Below are positions 1-9,816 of a DNA stretch of 64,000 nt, piece after piece; the stretch's first letter is position 1, and the number at the start of each line of letters is the position of its first letter. The stretch is from Calliopum simillimum. Taxonomy: Eukaryota; Arthropoda; Insecta; Diptera; Lauxaniidae. The position numbers were made by a program, and so were the translations under genes. The notes below the pieces were generated by a model. That model was not told the DNA's origin and ran no database searches. It saw only the letters and a program-made list of their open reading frames with translations. The stretch is from contig OX638368.1 in the NCBI GenBank assembly GCA_951812925.1, positions 159,884,492-159,948,491 on the forward strand, written 5' to 3'.

Positions 1-621
1 TTGACGCGAATTTTTCTGATGCACCTATAGAAAAATTTAACTCATATTGCTTGCCAAGTATCAGTTGTATTGCTCGTCCGTAATGATACATTTTTCTATC
101 ACTATACAGCTTATACTCCAAGATAAAGGAATCTAAGGTCCGTTTTTATGTGGATCAATTTACCATTGCACACAATTCTGTCAAACTTGAAGTTTTGAAA
201 TACATTTTTAAATAAGATATTAAAATTGTGGAAGAGTCGCCTTTTGCCATTTCAAGGCAAGCGATTTGGTTTTTTAAAAATCTAAAATCAGATTCGTAAT
301 CTGCGACCCCAAAAACTCCCGAGTAATAATTTCTTCTCGAAAATATAATGATTTCGACTTTTAGCTAGCTTTTAAAGTGTGCGACAGCTAGGGAATTGTA
401 TGAGGCAGTTTTAAGAGATTTGATGACTGCTAATCAGTGATAGTTAAAATTTTTGTTGAAACCAAATTGTTATACGCAAGATGTTTCCAGCGCTGCAAAA
501 CTTGCGATGACTTCCGCTTGAAAAACGCTACAATAGTTTGATAACCAAAAATAGAGCTGGAAATTGCGATCTTGAGAGGAAATATCTTCTTACCTTTTTC
601 CAAACCTTCTAGAGCTCGCAA

Positions 622-700
622 ACTATCGATGGCACTATCGATATTATCGATAATCTCACACTATCCCTACTGTCGATGGCTTATGGATGACTATTGATAG
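622..700. promoter_or_regulatory. Cluster of TATCGAT(A) motifs (DRE-like)
   Basis: Three matches to CTATCGAT/TATCGATA occur within about 30 bp (near 625, 637 and 646), followed by CTGTCGATGG and ATTGATAGT. TATCGATA is the binding site of the insect factor DREF. No gene start is recognisable next to it, so this could be chance or part of a repeat. Confidence 0.25.
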
Positions 701-1081
701 TACTTATTTATACATACAAAAAAATATTGAATTTTCCATTTACATTTTTTGATTTTAAGAACGATTCATTAATCGTAAGTACATGAGTTCATAAATATTT
801 TTCTATGAGGAATTTTTTTTATGAACTGCCGTTCTTAAATTTTAAGAATTTTTTCGTACGAATAACAACATTTCATAAATCTACAGATGCAAATTTTATG
901 CATGTTTACATAAAATTAAACAAAACGTTCATAAATTTTAAGAATAAGTTTCATCAATTTGAAATAATATTTTTAGTTCATATTTCATCTTCTTCTTTTG
1001 GTTCTAGACTGGTTTATGCTAAATTTTAAATAAAGTATTGTTGAAAGTTTCTTTCTATGTCGCTCACACCATCATGCTATG

Positions 1082-1120
1082 TGTGTGTGTGTATTCTCCT
1101 GGAACTTCTAGGCATAGAAG
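1082..1120 (-). mobile_element. ~40-bp 3' stub of the same LOA-like LINE family
   Basis: The minus strand reads CTATGCCTAGAAGTTCCAGG, AGAATAC and then an (AC)n tail. This aligns with the stop-codon region and tail of the 5785-5907 insert. The direct repeat CATGCTATG flanks it at 1073-1081 and 1121-1129. It is short, so the assignment rests on that alignment and the repeat. Confidence 0.55.
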
Positions 1121-1299
1121 CATGCTATGGTAAGTATTTATTTTCCCAAATGGAAAAATAGCGCCTTAAAAAGCGTTCTTTAGCATCAAGCGCTCACTTT
1201 CCTTAAGACACACTACTCCTTTTCAATATTGTATGTCCTATGCATTGGAGCTTGAGCGTTATCCCAAACAAAAAAAAAAAAAATAATAAAAAAAAACTT

Positions 1300-1387
1300 T
1301 CACCCGGATTGGGGTTCGAACTTGGAAACCAAAGCGCAGAAAAACGTTACTAGGTCCTTATCACATACGCTACAGACTCCTCTGGCG
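1300..1387 (-). repeat. tRNA-like (SINE head) sequence
   Basis: On the minus strand an A-box-like TAGCGTATGTGATAAGG is followed about 40 nt later by the B-box-like GTTCGAACCCC, then an A/T-rich tail. There is no convincing cloverleaf, so I read it as a decayed tRNA-derived SINE rather than a tRNA gene. Confidence 0.45.
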
Positions 1388-1689
1388 TTTTTGTGTAAAA
1401 TTTGTATTTCAAAAGATTAATCGAAAAAAAAAATTTTGTTTTTAGATTTTATGAACGAGTTCTTACGTTTGAGAAATAATTCATAAAAAAAATTTACGAA
1501 TTTTGTTCATAGATTTTAAGAAAAGTTTTTACGTTTTATGAATAACACAGGTTTACAAAAAAAAAATGTCATGGCGTTTTGATCAGACTATGTGTTTCCT
1601 AGGGACTTTGACGTCCTAAATCCGAATCCGGGGTCCGTTTTTTCCAGAACGTCTGAGAAAAAAGATTTCAAGGTCATATGGAGGTCAAA

Positions 1690-1920
1690 ATTTTCATGTG
1701 TCTTTTAGTGATAAATTCGCTAAAATTCTGAAACTAATTTTTTATCATTGAATTCTTAGTCCTTAAAAAGAATATGTGATCAAAAACAGTCTCTCGGACC
1801 TCGTTTCGGAGATATAGCCATCGGAAGATCCGGATATATCTTCTATGAAAACCGCTATAAGTTGGGAACCACTGGATGGATTTGGAAAATATTGATGTCA
1901 TATGAAAGGTATTTTGTTGT
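1690..1920 (+). repeat. Dispersed repeat, direct copy of 6210-6430
   Basis: It contains ATATAGCCATCGGAAGATCC followed by GCTATAAGTTG; 6315-6385 has ATATAACCATCGGAAGATCC and GGTATAAGTTG in the same order and orientation. The two lie just outside the foldback on either side. Similarity is moderate, about 60-65% by eye. Confidence 0.5.
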
Positions 1921-2597
1921 TGTTGTTGTTGCTGATGTTGTTTTGATATTTTTTTTTTAGCACTAATTATAAAATGTTGGCAAAAAATTTGAAAAATTTG
2001 TTTTAGAGTAACTTAAAAACATTCAGTTTGTTTGTTTTTTAATGAACTTTAAAACCTACGTCGAAATTTTGACAAAAAAAAATTTTACACCTCTTAAAAA
2101 ACGAAAAACTGCCTTAAAAAGGCGAAATTGAACGGTTTTTCAAAGAAAAAAGTCATCGTGCTTTAAACGAAATGAACATTTTTTAATTTACAAGATCTAA
2201 TTCAAAAGAGCTCTTAAAAACCTTCAATACAAAATACGTTAAGACTTTTTTGGGCAAGCAAGCTCGATGATATAACGTTTGAAACATGGTAATGCAGCCC
2301 CGTGAAAGGCAAAACGCTTTTTTACTCAAGAGGGAGGCATCTTACAAAAAAGTGCACATGGCATAAAATGCTTAGAATCATCCAAGAAACAAGTGTGAAA
2401 TGTTTTTTTTTTTAAATTTATTAAAAATGACGTTAAAAAAAATTTTTTTTCTAAAACAAAATAATAAAAAAAAAACAATTCACACTTGTTCCCTGCATGA
2501 TTCTAAGTATTTCATGCCATGTGCACTTTTTTGTAAGATGCCTCCCTCTTGAGTAAAAAAGCGTTTTGCCTTTCACGGGGCTGCATTACTATGTTTC

Positions 2598-5222
2598 TTA
2601 ATTGCAGTAGAAAATTCCTTTCAATCTAATGAGGTTATTGTTGATAGTGGTGATCTTGAATTTGTAGCTATATTAATTAATCTCAGTCACTTTAATTGTT
2701 TTGTAACATGTTCTTACATTCCCCCAAACTCTGAACTCATAGTCTACCAAAGTCATCTAACTTTAATAAAAACTGTGAATGAATTGAGAAAAGGAAATGA
2801 TATATTATTTGCGTTAGGCGACTTTAATCTTCCTCATGTTACATGGAATAAACTTGATGGCTCTTCATTTCTTATTCCATCTACCTTAAATAACTGTTTT
2901 TGTGATCTGTTTGATAGTTTCGCTGAGCTTTGTCTTCACCAATATAATGATATTTGCAATGAAAATAATAGGATACTCGATCTTGTATTTGCCGATAGTT
3001 TTACAAATTTATCTATCGAACGTTGCGACCCATTAGTTAATCCAGAAGATAAACACCATCCAACTATAAAAATAAATATTGATGTACCTACAAAAACAGT
3101 TCATAATTCTATAAAATTATTTTCGGGCAGGTATAATTTTTGTTTTAAAAAAGCTGACTTTCAAAGTTTAAACCATTTTTTAGCAAGAACAGACTGGTCA
3201 TTTATGAATACCACGGCACCAGTTTCAGAAAATGACTTAGATAGTTCAGTGAAATTGTTCAATAATACTTTACAAAATTATTTTAATTTAGTAATTCCTA
3301 AAACAAAAGCTGTGTCTAAGCAAAATTGTTCACCTTGGTCTAATAAAACTTTAAATATGATTAAAAATAAAAAAAACCGTCTTTTTAAAAAGTATAAATT
3401 AACGGGTTCATCCGCTGACTATATACAATATTCTCTTTTCCGCGGCAACTATATTTTAAAATTAAAAAATAACTTAAAAGCTAACCCGAAAATGTTTTAT
3501 AATTTTGTGAACTCTAAGAGAAAACAATCATACTTTCCATCAAGTATGTCTTACGATGGTGTCTTATCTTCATGTGAATCTGAGATCTTAAATTATTTTG
3601 CCGATTTTTTCCAGTCCACATACTCTAATTTAAAATTCAATTCAAATATAACATATCCGTACCCTTTAACATTAATTAATCATATTAGTTTACCCCTCCT
3701 GCAGCCAGAAATTGTTCTCCAGTACTTGAAGAAAATTAAATGCTCCTACAATCCGGGACCCGATGAAATTCCTAGTTGTGTTTTAAAGTTTTGTGCAGAG
3801 AATCTTAAATTTCCTTTAACCTTGTTATTTAATGCATCTCTTCGTTGTGGATATTTTCCTGATTTGTGGAAACAGTCTTTCATAATACCTTTATTTAAGT
3901 CCGGCAGCAAGTCTGACATAAAAAATTATAGAGGCATAGCTAAACTCTGTGCTATTCCAAAATTGTTCGAAAATATCATAACAGACCATATTCAACATTA
4001 TATTTTATCTTCTGTGTCTCCATTTCAACACGGTTTTCTTAAGGGTCGTTCATCCGTAACAAATTTGCTTGAGTTTACCACTACAATCATAAATGAATTT
4101 ATAGCTGGTAAACAGACTGATGTCATTTATACTGATTTTAGTAAGGCTTTTGATAGTGTTAATCATGATCTCCTACTGTACAAACTGAACTTAATGGGTC
4201 TTCCAAACAATTTATTGTGTTGGTTACGCTCGTATTTGACTGCTAGGAAACAGCGTGTAGAATTCAATAAAACTTATTCTAAATATATTTCCGTTACTTC
4301 TGGTGTTCCACAGGGCAGTCACCTTGGCCCTATCCTATTCTTGCTTTACATAAATGATCTTCCTTCAATTATCAAAAATAGTAAAATTTTAATGTATGCA
4401 GATGATGTCAAACTCTTTATTTCTCATAATTTACCATCATCACAATATTTACTACAATCCGATCTAAATAGTTTATCTGAATGGTGCCAAGTAAATTGCA
4501 TGAAATTAAATTTAAATAAATGTAAGAAAATGGTATTTTCAAGAAAATCTGCTACAAGCTTCTCCTATTCCATCAATAGTCACACTCTGGTAGCTGTAGA
4601 AAGGTTTAATGATCTAGGGGTCATGCTTGATCCAAAGCTCCAGTTCAAATTTCATATAAATTTGACCATTAACAAAGCTAAAGGTGTTCTTGGCTTTATC
4701 AAGCGTTGGGCCAAAGAATTCAATGATCCTTATACAACGAAACTTCTTTACACTTCTCTTGTGAGGCCTATCCTAGAGTACGCATCACCTGTATGGAATC
4801 CATGCTATAAAATCTATAGTGATCAACTAGAATCAGTCCAAAAACAATTTTTATTATTTGCACTTCGTGGACTACCGTGGAATCCTGACCAAAATCTGCC
4901 TTCATATGTAAGCCGTTTGAAACTAATCCGTTTACCTTCATTGAATAGTAGAAGAGTAATGCTTAATGTAACTTTTTTGCATAAAATTATTAAAGGCGAA
5001 ACGAATTCACCAATTTTACTTCAATCAATAGATTTTAATGTTCCAGGAAGAGACTCAAGGCATTTTCGCCCTCTAAAATTGTCACATTGTAGGTCAAATT
5101 ATGCACAGTTTAGTCCCTTCCGTAGCATCTGTAACGATTTCAACAGTTTATACCACTTATATTCTTTTGATGACTCAATAGCTATCCTTAAATGTAAAAT
5201 AATCTTGCACTTGAACTCCTAG
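2598..5222 (+). CDS. LINE ORF2: partial APE endonuclease plus reverse transcriptase
   Basis: This is the replication polyprotein of a non-LTR retrotransposon. The frame is open from the truncation point at 2598, with the first ATG at 2775. Residue numbers count from that ATG. The C-terminal half of the apurinic-type endonuclease shows SYIPP upstream of the ATG, GDFNLP at 15-20 and DKHHPT in place of the usual SDH motif. The reverse transcriptase has SKAFDSVNHD from about 456 (catalytic Asp in the preceding TDF), SGVPQGSHLGP from about 509 and the YADD active site at 541-544. A C-terminal region of about 230 residues follows (LGVMLD, LVRPILEYASPVWNP). No RNase H domain is present. The motif set fits the CR1/Jockey superfamily, and GSHLGP suggests the CR1-group side; the clade is an inference. 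The element lacks its 5' end, and so probably its own promoter and ORF1. Confidence 0.92.
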   Translation, partial: LIAVENSFQSNEVIVDSGDLEFVAILINLSHFNCFVTCSYIPPNSELIVYQSHLTLIKTVNELRKGNDILFALGDFNLPHVTWNKLDGSSFLIPSTLNNCFCDLFDSFAELCLHQYNDICNENNRILDLVFADSFTNLSIERCDPLVNPEDKHHPTIKINIDVPTKTVHNSIKLFSGRYNFCFKKADFQSLNHFLARTDWSFMNTTAPVSENDLDSSVKLFNNTLQNYFNLVIPKTKAVSKQNCSPWSNKTLNMIKNKKNRLFKKYKLTGSSADYIQYSLFRGNYILKLKNNLKANPKMFYNFVNSKRKQSYFPSSMSYDGVLSSCESEILNYFADFFQSTYSNLKFNSNITYPYPLTLINHISLPLLQPEIVLQYLKKIKCSYNPGPDEIPSCVLKFCAENLKFPLTLLFNASLRCGYFPDLWKQSFIIPLFKSGSKSDIKNYRGIAKLCAIPKLFENIITDHIQHYILSSVSPFQHGFLKGRSSVTNLLEFTTTIINEFIAGKQTDVIYTDFSKAFDSVNHDLLLYKLNLMGLPNNLLCWLRSYLTARKQRVEFNKTYSKYISVTSGVPQGSHLGPILFLLYINDLPSIIKNSKILMYADDVKLFISHNLPSSQYLLQSDLNSLSEWCQVNCMKLNLNKCKKMVFSRKSATSFSYSINSHTLVAVERFNDLGVMLDPKLQFKFHINLTINKAKGVLGFIKRWAKEFNDPYTTKLLYTSLVRPILEYASPVWNPCYKIYSDQLESVQKQFLLFALRGLPWNPDQNLPSYVSRLKLIRLPSLNSRRVMLNVTFLHKIIKGETNSPILLQSIDFNVPGRDSRHFRPLKLSHCRSNYAQFSPFRSICNDFNSLYHLYSFDDSIAILKCKIILHLNS

Positions 5223-5438
5223 CTCATGTTGCGTTTTCTCGTTTCTTCTTCATATTTCGATTTAATATGTAGCTGATGATCAGTCATGATCTGTAGCTTC
5301 AAAGCGTGTATCCCGCGTTGTCACTGATCCGCTCAACAGCAGAGCGGTCCGGTCTGCTTGTGGTCGGTCACCAACCGTACGTTACACGGATGCGCCTCTC
5401 GGGCGGTTAGGCGGGTGGTGGGATCGCAGGGAACGTTC

Positions 5439-5475
<37 letters not shown>
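2598..5475 (+). mobile_element. 5'-truncated non-LTR retrotransposon (CR1/Jockey-group LINE), apparently young
   Basis: The element begins abruptly at 2598 inside the endonuclease coding frame and ends in a pure run of 35 A (5441-5475). Both edges are fixed by the interrupted foldback around it: the palindrome's right arm stops at 2597 (..ACTATGTTTC) and resumes at about 5473-5476 (AAACGTTATATC), exactly as the left arm at 2265-2290 predicts. The open frame has no stop over 874 codons. The 3' UTR (5223-5440) is clearly more GC-rich than the surroundings. I see no clear target-site duplication. Confidence 0.93.
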
Positions 5476-5476
<1 letters not shown>

Positions 5477-5784
5477 GTTATATCATCGAGCCTGCTGGCC
5501 CAAAAAAGTTTTAGCATATCTTGTCTGGAAGGTTTTTAAGAGCTCTTTCGAATGAGATCTTGTAAATTAAAAAATGTTCATTTCGTTTAAAGCACGATGG
5601 ATTTTTTCTTTGAAAAACCGTTAAATTTCGCCTTTTTAAGGCAGTTTTTCGTTTTTTAAGAGGTGTAAAATTTTGTTTTGTCAAAATTACAACGTTGGTT
5701 TTAAAGTTCATTAAAAAACAAATAAACTGAATGTTTTTATGTTACTCTAAAACAAATTTTTCAAATTGTTTGGCAACATTTTAT

Positions 5785-5907
5785 GTATGTATGTATGTAT
5801 GTATTCTCCTTTAACTCCTAGGAGGAGCATAGGGCCAATATGAAATCTCTCCATTTGTCACGATCCCTTGCGATGACTTTGATCTCTTGTCACGATTTTC
5901 CCGATTC
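5785..5907 (-). mobile_element. 123-bp 3' end of an RNase H-type (LOA-like) LINE with perfect 15-bp target duplications
   Basis: The insert is flanked by the direct repeat TTGGCAACATTTTAT at 5770-5784 and 5908-5922, and the mirror position of the palindrome lacks it. On the minus strand it encodes ARDRDKWRDFILALCSS then stop, like the C-terminal tail of LOA/I-type LINE polyproteins. It then runs through a 3' UTR of about 20 nt into a (ACAT)n tail. Only the extreme 3' end was inserted. The clade is an inference. Confidence 0.78.
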
Positions 5908-6209
5908 TTGGCAACATTTTATAATGAATGCTAAAAAAAAATTTTATCAAAAATATATTTTTGCTTTGAGCCACCTTTAAAAATGCATTTAAAAATCTGA
6001 AAAAATTTATGGGATATTCTGTCGTGATGTAGAACGTGATGCCAAAGTATACCTTAGAAATTCGAAAAAAAATTTTTTTTTAACAGCCCTAATATGTACC
6101 TACCTTTAATATCATTGAAATTAACCAAAGCAAAGTAAAATTACAAAATTGATGATAATCTCGTAGTTCGACCACTTCAGTGATTCATTTATTCACTTCA
6201 ATCAAGTTA

Positions 6210-6430
6210 ACTTTAGTGATACCTCATATATACATATCCTTTTTCAAGCCCAGCTTATCTTATAATGATTTTGATTCTAAGAATGATTGTGTAATCAAAA
6301 AGTCTTGCTTGAATCTAGTTTCGAGGATATAACCATCGGAAGATCCTGTTTAAGCATTTGGCGAACCGGTATAAGTTGATATCCTTTGGTAAAATATCAA
6401 AAAGGTTGATATTGTTTGAAATGTATTTTA
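6210..6430 (+). repeat. Dispersed repeat, direct copy of 1690-1920
   Basis: This is the partner of the copy on the other side of the foldback; the shared core is CCATCGGAAGATCC. Confidence 0.5.
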
Positions 6431-6788
6431 ATAAGCTATTAAATTTTCGTATAAAAAATTTGGTTTTTGTCATACATTATTTGTTTGCGCTTTGAATTCT
6501 CTGTTAAAAAATTAGAGAATAAATTCTTACATACTTAAATGTGAAAATATTCCCTCTCAAATAACTGCGAATTACTTTACTTTCAGTGAAATTTGCCCTT
6601 CTAGAAAAATGTTTTTTGCGATTGTTGGGGAGTCCAAGAAAAAAATTTCGAGAAGAACCACAGCAGTTTTGGTCTTGGTCTTGTTCTTGCACATTGAGAA
6701 TTGGTCTTGATCTTGGTCATTAAGTCATGGTCTTGAAAAAATTTCTACAGATTGTTGAGTATTCAAAATTTCCGAACCTTATTTTTAA

Positions 6789-7583
6789 CTAGTAAGGGTG
6801 TTACCTTTGGCCTGGCCAAACATTAAATACCCTACACAGCAGTGTTTTGAAAATTTTGCTAATATGGGAGGTGCCACGCGCTCTGAATTCACCCAGTTTT
6901 TTCTTAGAGTATGCATTTATAGTTCTTAGTATTTGAGTGAAATTTGGTTGGATTATCTGAAAAAATGTTTTCAGAAAAGCGTTTTGAAGCTTTTGCTTAT
7001 ATGGGAGGAGCCACGCCCTCTTGGCCGATTTTATCCAGTTTTTGCTTAAAGCTTGCATTTATAGTTTTTAGTGTCTGAGTCAAATCTAGTTGGATTATCT
7101 CAAAAAACGCTTTCAGTACAGCGTTTTGAAGCTTTTGCTTATATGAGAGGTGCCACGCCCTCTTGTCCGAATTCGACCATTTTTTGCTCAGAGCTTGCGC
7201 TGATAATTCGTAGTATTTATGTGTATTTTGGTTGCATTGTTCTGAAAAATACTCCAAAATTTGCATTTTGAAGATATTTTTTGTATGGGCGGAGGCGTGT
7301 CCGTTGACCGATTTTGCTCATTTTCAATCCCCCGAGCTAACTTTGACGACGGAGGCTGTGTACCAAATTTCATTGAACTATCTTGCTTAGTTTTTCCAAA
7401 AACTGTGTTTCCACACACAGCCAGCCAGCCACCCAGCCAGCCACCCAGACAGACGGACATGGCTATATCGACTCAGGAGGTGACGCTGATCAAGAATATA
7501 TATACTTTTCCATATCTGCCACGCCTCCTTCTCTGCGTTACAAACGAAAGTACAAAGTGAATATACCCTGGGTGTAGGGTATA
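6789..7583 (-). mobile_element. DINE-1/mini-me-like non-autonomous Helentron, copy 1
   Basis: Read on the minus strand the element starts TATACCCTACACCC with an 8-bp inverted repeat (TATACCCT..AGGGTATA). It carries the mini-me-like core, an (AT)n run next to a (GTCY)n-type run (GTCCGTCTGTCTGG), then degenerate units of about 140 bp. It ends GTGTAGGGTATTTAA, then the 15-nt hairpin TTTGGCCAGGCCAAA, then CTAG about 13 nt later. It lies between T-runs with no target duplication. These are features described for DINE-1/Helentron elements. No rep/helicase frame is present. Open frames inside it are shadows. Confidence 0.83.
6844..7290. repeat. Degenerate ~140-bp tandem units inside Helentron copy 1
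   Basis: The phrase GTTTTGAAG..TTTTGCTTATATGGGAGG, then CCACGCCC, recurs at about 6844, 6981, 7123 and (diverged) 7265, a spacing of 137-142 bp. Confidence 0.75.
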
Positions 7584-8267
7584 AAAAGCAGTTGGGTTTT
7601 TAAGATGCCAAATTTCGAATTGAGATATGATTATATGCTTGAAACGGGCGTGACATACCTATTAACTATAAATTCCCAAGACTAAAAGCAGTCTTGGTCT
7701 TGATGATTATCGTGAGCAAGATCAAGACCATAGCAGTATTGGTCTTGAATGATATCAGCGTCTTGGTTTTGGTCTTGGTCTCGCAAAATTACCAAGACCA
7801 AGAATCAAGACCAAGATTAATTTTGCTCATCACTATGTAGTTATGATAAGGCCAATCATCTCTCCGTGCCCTTATTGTTTTTTACTATTATTAGCAAGAT
7901 CTCTTTAATTTATTCTAAATTGACCCTTGTTGGTCAATTTGATTTTCCATTATATTCATCTGCGGTTGATAACACTGTTCGACAATTTCGAAATTTTTTT
8001 AAAACACATTAGAAAATCCAAAAAATTCTTAAAGTAGACGTTAAAAAAAAATATTCGTATCTCCTGGTTTTTTCCCAGCACGTCACATATTTTTTTAATT
8101 GATTTTTGAAGTTTTTTATCCATTGTACATGAAAAAACCAAAAATACCGCATTCTTGTGTTAAATGGATGAATTTAACTATATGATCCGTACATCTGAGG
8201 TGTATTATGTGTTCAGCGAACTTATGCAGAATATTACGGGGAATATTTTTTTATAAGATATTAACCC

Positions 8268-8915
8268 TGTTTAACCCCCACATATGGGTCATTTTCGCCC
8301 TTTTCTTAAAAAGGTACAAAAATGACACCCAAAACAGGGAAATATTGAGTCAGTATGTACTACAGAAATATTTGCTATACAATTTCACTACTAGTTTTTA
8401 AACACGTAAAGTTCGGAATTTAAACCCAAAACCAAAAAATCGTTAAAATCAATTAGGACTTTTCACATTGCATATTAATTAAGTCCCTGACGCGCTTACC
8501 TTAATCTTTAAGAATTTTTCGTCTTTGGTAACTCTAAGTCAAATTTTTTTTAGAATATTTTTGCAAAATTTTTTAACTCATTGTTTTAGAAAAAGGGTTC
8601 AAAAAGACCCATAAAATCCTTGTGTGATTTTTTTATGATCTTGTGAGAACGAGTTTTGTCCAAAATGTAGTTTTAGAGTTTTACAGTGGGTGAAATTTGG
8701 AGAATATTTATTGTTAGAACTGCTTATTGATTTTAACGATTTTTTTGCTCTCGGAATAAAACTTTGCTTTTTTAGTGTTCAGCAACTGGTAGTGAAATTG
8801 TATAGTAAATTTTTCTGTGGTACATACTGACTCAATATTCCCCTGTTTTAGGTGTCATTTTTATACCTTTTTAAGAAAAGGGCAAAAATGGTCCACATGT
8901 GGAGGTTGCACAGTA
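8268..8915. mobile_element. Nested foldback inside the 2.7-kb element
   Basis: 8268-8460 (CCCCCACATATGGGTCATTT, AAAATGACACC, GTCAGTATGTACTACAG, AAAATCGTTAAAATCAAT) pairs with 8725-8915 in reverse complement. The loop is about 270 bp. The left arm begins inside the outer terminal repeat, whose phrase CCCTGT.CAACCC also appears in both inner arms. Confidence 0.65.
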
Positions 8916-9034
8916 AGTCCAAATTCAAAAATCCTGGCCAAAAGTCGAAAAAATAGCCGCAGAGTTTTCAAACTAGGCAGGCATGGTTCTTAAATATTTC
9001 TTACATAGATATATGTGAAAATTTGGACAAAATT

Positions 9035-9610
9035 GACCAACGGACACGCCAACCTCCCATATGACATAAAATTAATTTCGACCATAATTGTGCCATTTTT
9101 ATTCAGAAATTGTTTAAATTTAGTAAAATGAGAGTATACGGCTCATAAATGTTATCTGCAAAAAATAGGCGTGGTCAAAGATAAAAACGCCCACCTCCAA
9201 TATGACCTAAAATGGATTTTTATCATAACTCTTAGATTTTCCATCAGAAATTGTTTAAATTTAGTAAAACTAGAGTATACAACTAACTAATGATATCCGC
9301 AAAAAATAGTCGTGATCAAAAATCAATTACGCCCACCTCTCATATGACATAAAATGAATTTTAATAATAACTCTTTCATTTTTCATCAGAAATTGTTTTA
9401 ATTTAGTAAAATAATAGTATATAACCAATTTATTATGATTGCAAAAAATGGGCATGGCCAAAACCCAAGTTCAGCTACCTCCCATGTGACCTATAATCAA
9501 AACTTAAACATTTTAAATCAGAAATTTTTTAAATTTAATAGAAGAGCATTTTCAAAGAGAATGGCCCTAGTCCAAAAATTAACACGCCCACCACTATTTC
9601 GTCATGCCGA
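9035..9610. repeat. Degenerate ~140-bp tandem array with CGCCCACCTCCCATATGAC core
   Basis: The core occurs at about 9049, 9189, 9329, 9472 and (weak) 9589, each followed by TCAGAAATTGTTTAAATTTAGTAAAA about 55 bp later. Units contain GGCGTGGTC, recalling the GGCGTGGCACCTCCCATAT core of the Helentron-like units in reverse complement. Confidence 0.7.
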
Positions 9611-9648
9611 GGTCTCTTTGAGGTATTGTAAAAACTGCATATCTATAA

Positions 9649-9816
9649 AAAGTGATTCATACCAATTATATCTACTCAAGAAGCCCTCGTTCAGAAAATA
9701 TAAAAAAACCGATCCAGCCTTTCTCAAAATGTTGTAAATCTTTTGAAAAGTCCAATCCTGAAAAGAGTGAAGACGAGGGGATTGAAACCGAGAGCAGTGA
9801 CTCAGATTCGACATAA
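9649..9816 (+). pseudogene. Possible decayed transposase C-terminus with acidic tail
   Basis: A stop-bounded frame of about 55 codons ends in a basic/cysteine patch (SKCCKSFEKSNPEK) and then the acidic run SEDEGIETESSDSDST before TAA at 9814-9816. Such tails end many proteins, including some transposases. It sits inside the 2.7-kb TIR element, which is why I mention it; no catalytic motif is visible upstream. This could be chance. Confidence 0.22.

Larger units (their letters stand above)
700..1560. repeat. AT-rich stretch with repeated TTCATAAA / TTTTAAGAA words
   Basis: Short words such as TTCATAAATTTTAAGAA recur in both orientations at about 740-960 and 1440-1550, suggesting a badly decayed inverted-repeat element around the tRNA-like segment. 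No protein is recognisable. Confidence 0.3.
1945..5950. mobile_element. Long foldback (palindromic) element, interrupted by a LINE
   Basis: The segment 1945-2400 is inverted-repeated, at roughly 85-90% by eye, in 2478-2597 continued by 5476-5945. Without the LINE the two arms fold over a spacer of about 75 bp (2401-2477). The inner arms carry TAAGATGCCTCCCTCTTGAG and its complement; the outer arms carry TTAAAAAACGAAAAACTGCC and its complement. No transposase frame is visible. Confidence 0.85.
6640..7835. mobile_element. hAT-like hexanucleotide MITE, copy A (left end decayed, split by a Helentron-like element)
   Basis: The right end matches the other two copies (..TTTTGCTCATCACTA ending at 7835) with (CTTGGT)n arrays at 7683-7815. 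The left part at 6650-6788 has the same hexamer array and the same internal phrase (GTCTTGAAAAAATTTCTA, then GATTGTTGAGTA). The interior is interrupted precisely at 6788/7584 by the element at 6789-7583. The left terminal repeat is not recognisable. Confidence 0.72.

Noticed and set aside
1690..6430. Direct repeats flanking the first foldback as LTRs
   Set aside because: They are too diverged (about 60-65%) and lack TG..CA ends, a primer-binding site or any gag-pol between them.
7188..7577. Similar open frames around the CAGCCAGC core in the other Helentron copies
   Set aside because: They are the same transposon segment read in several frames; codons show no constraint.
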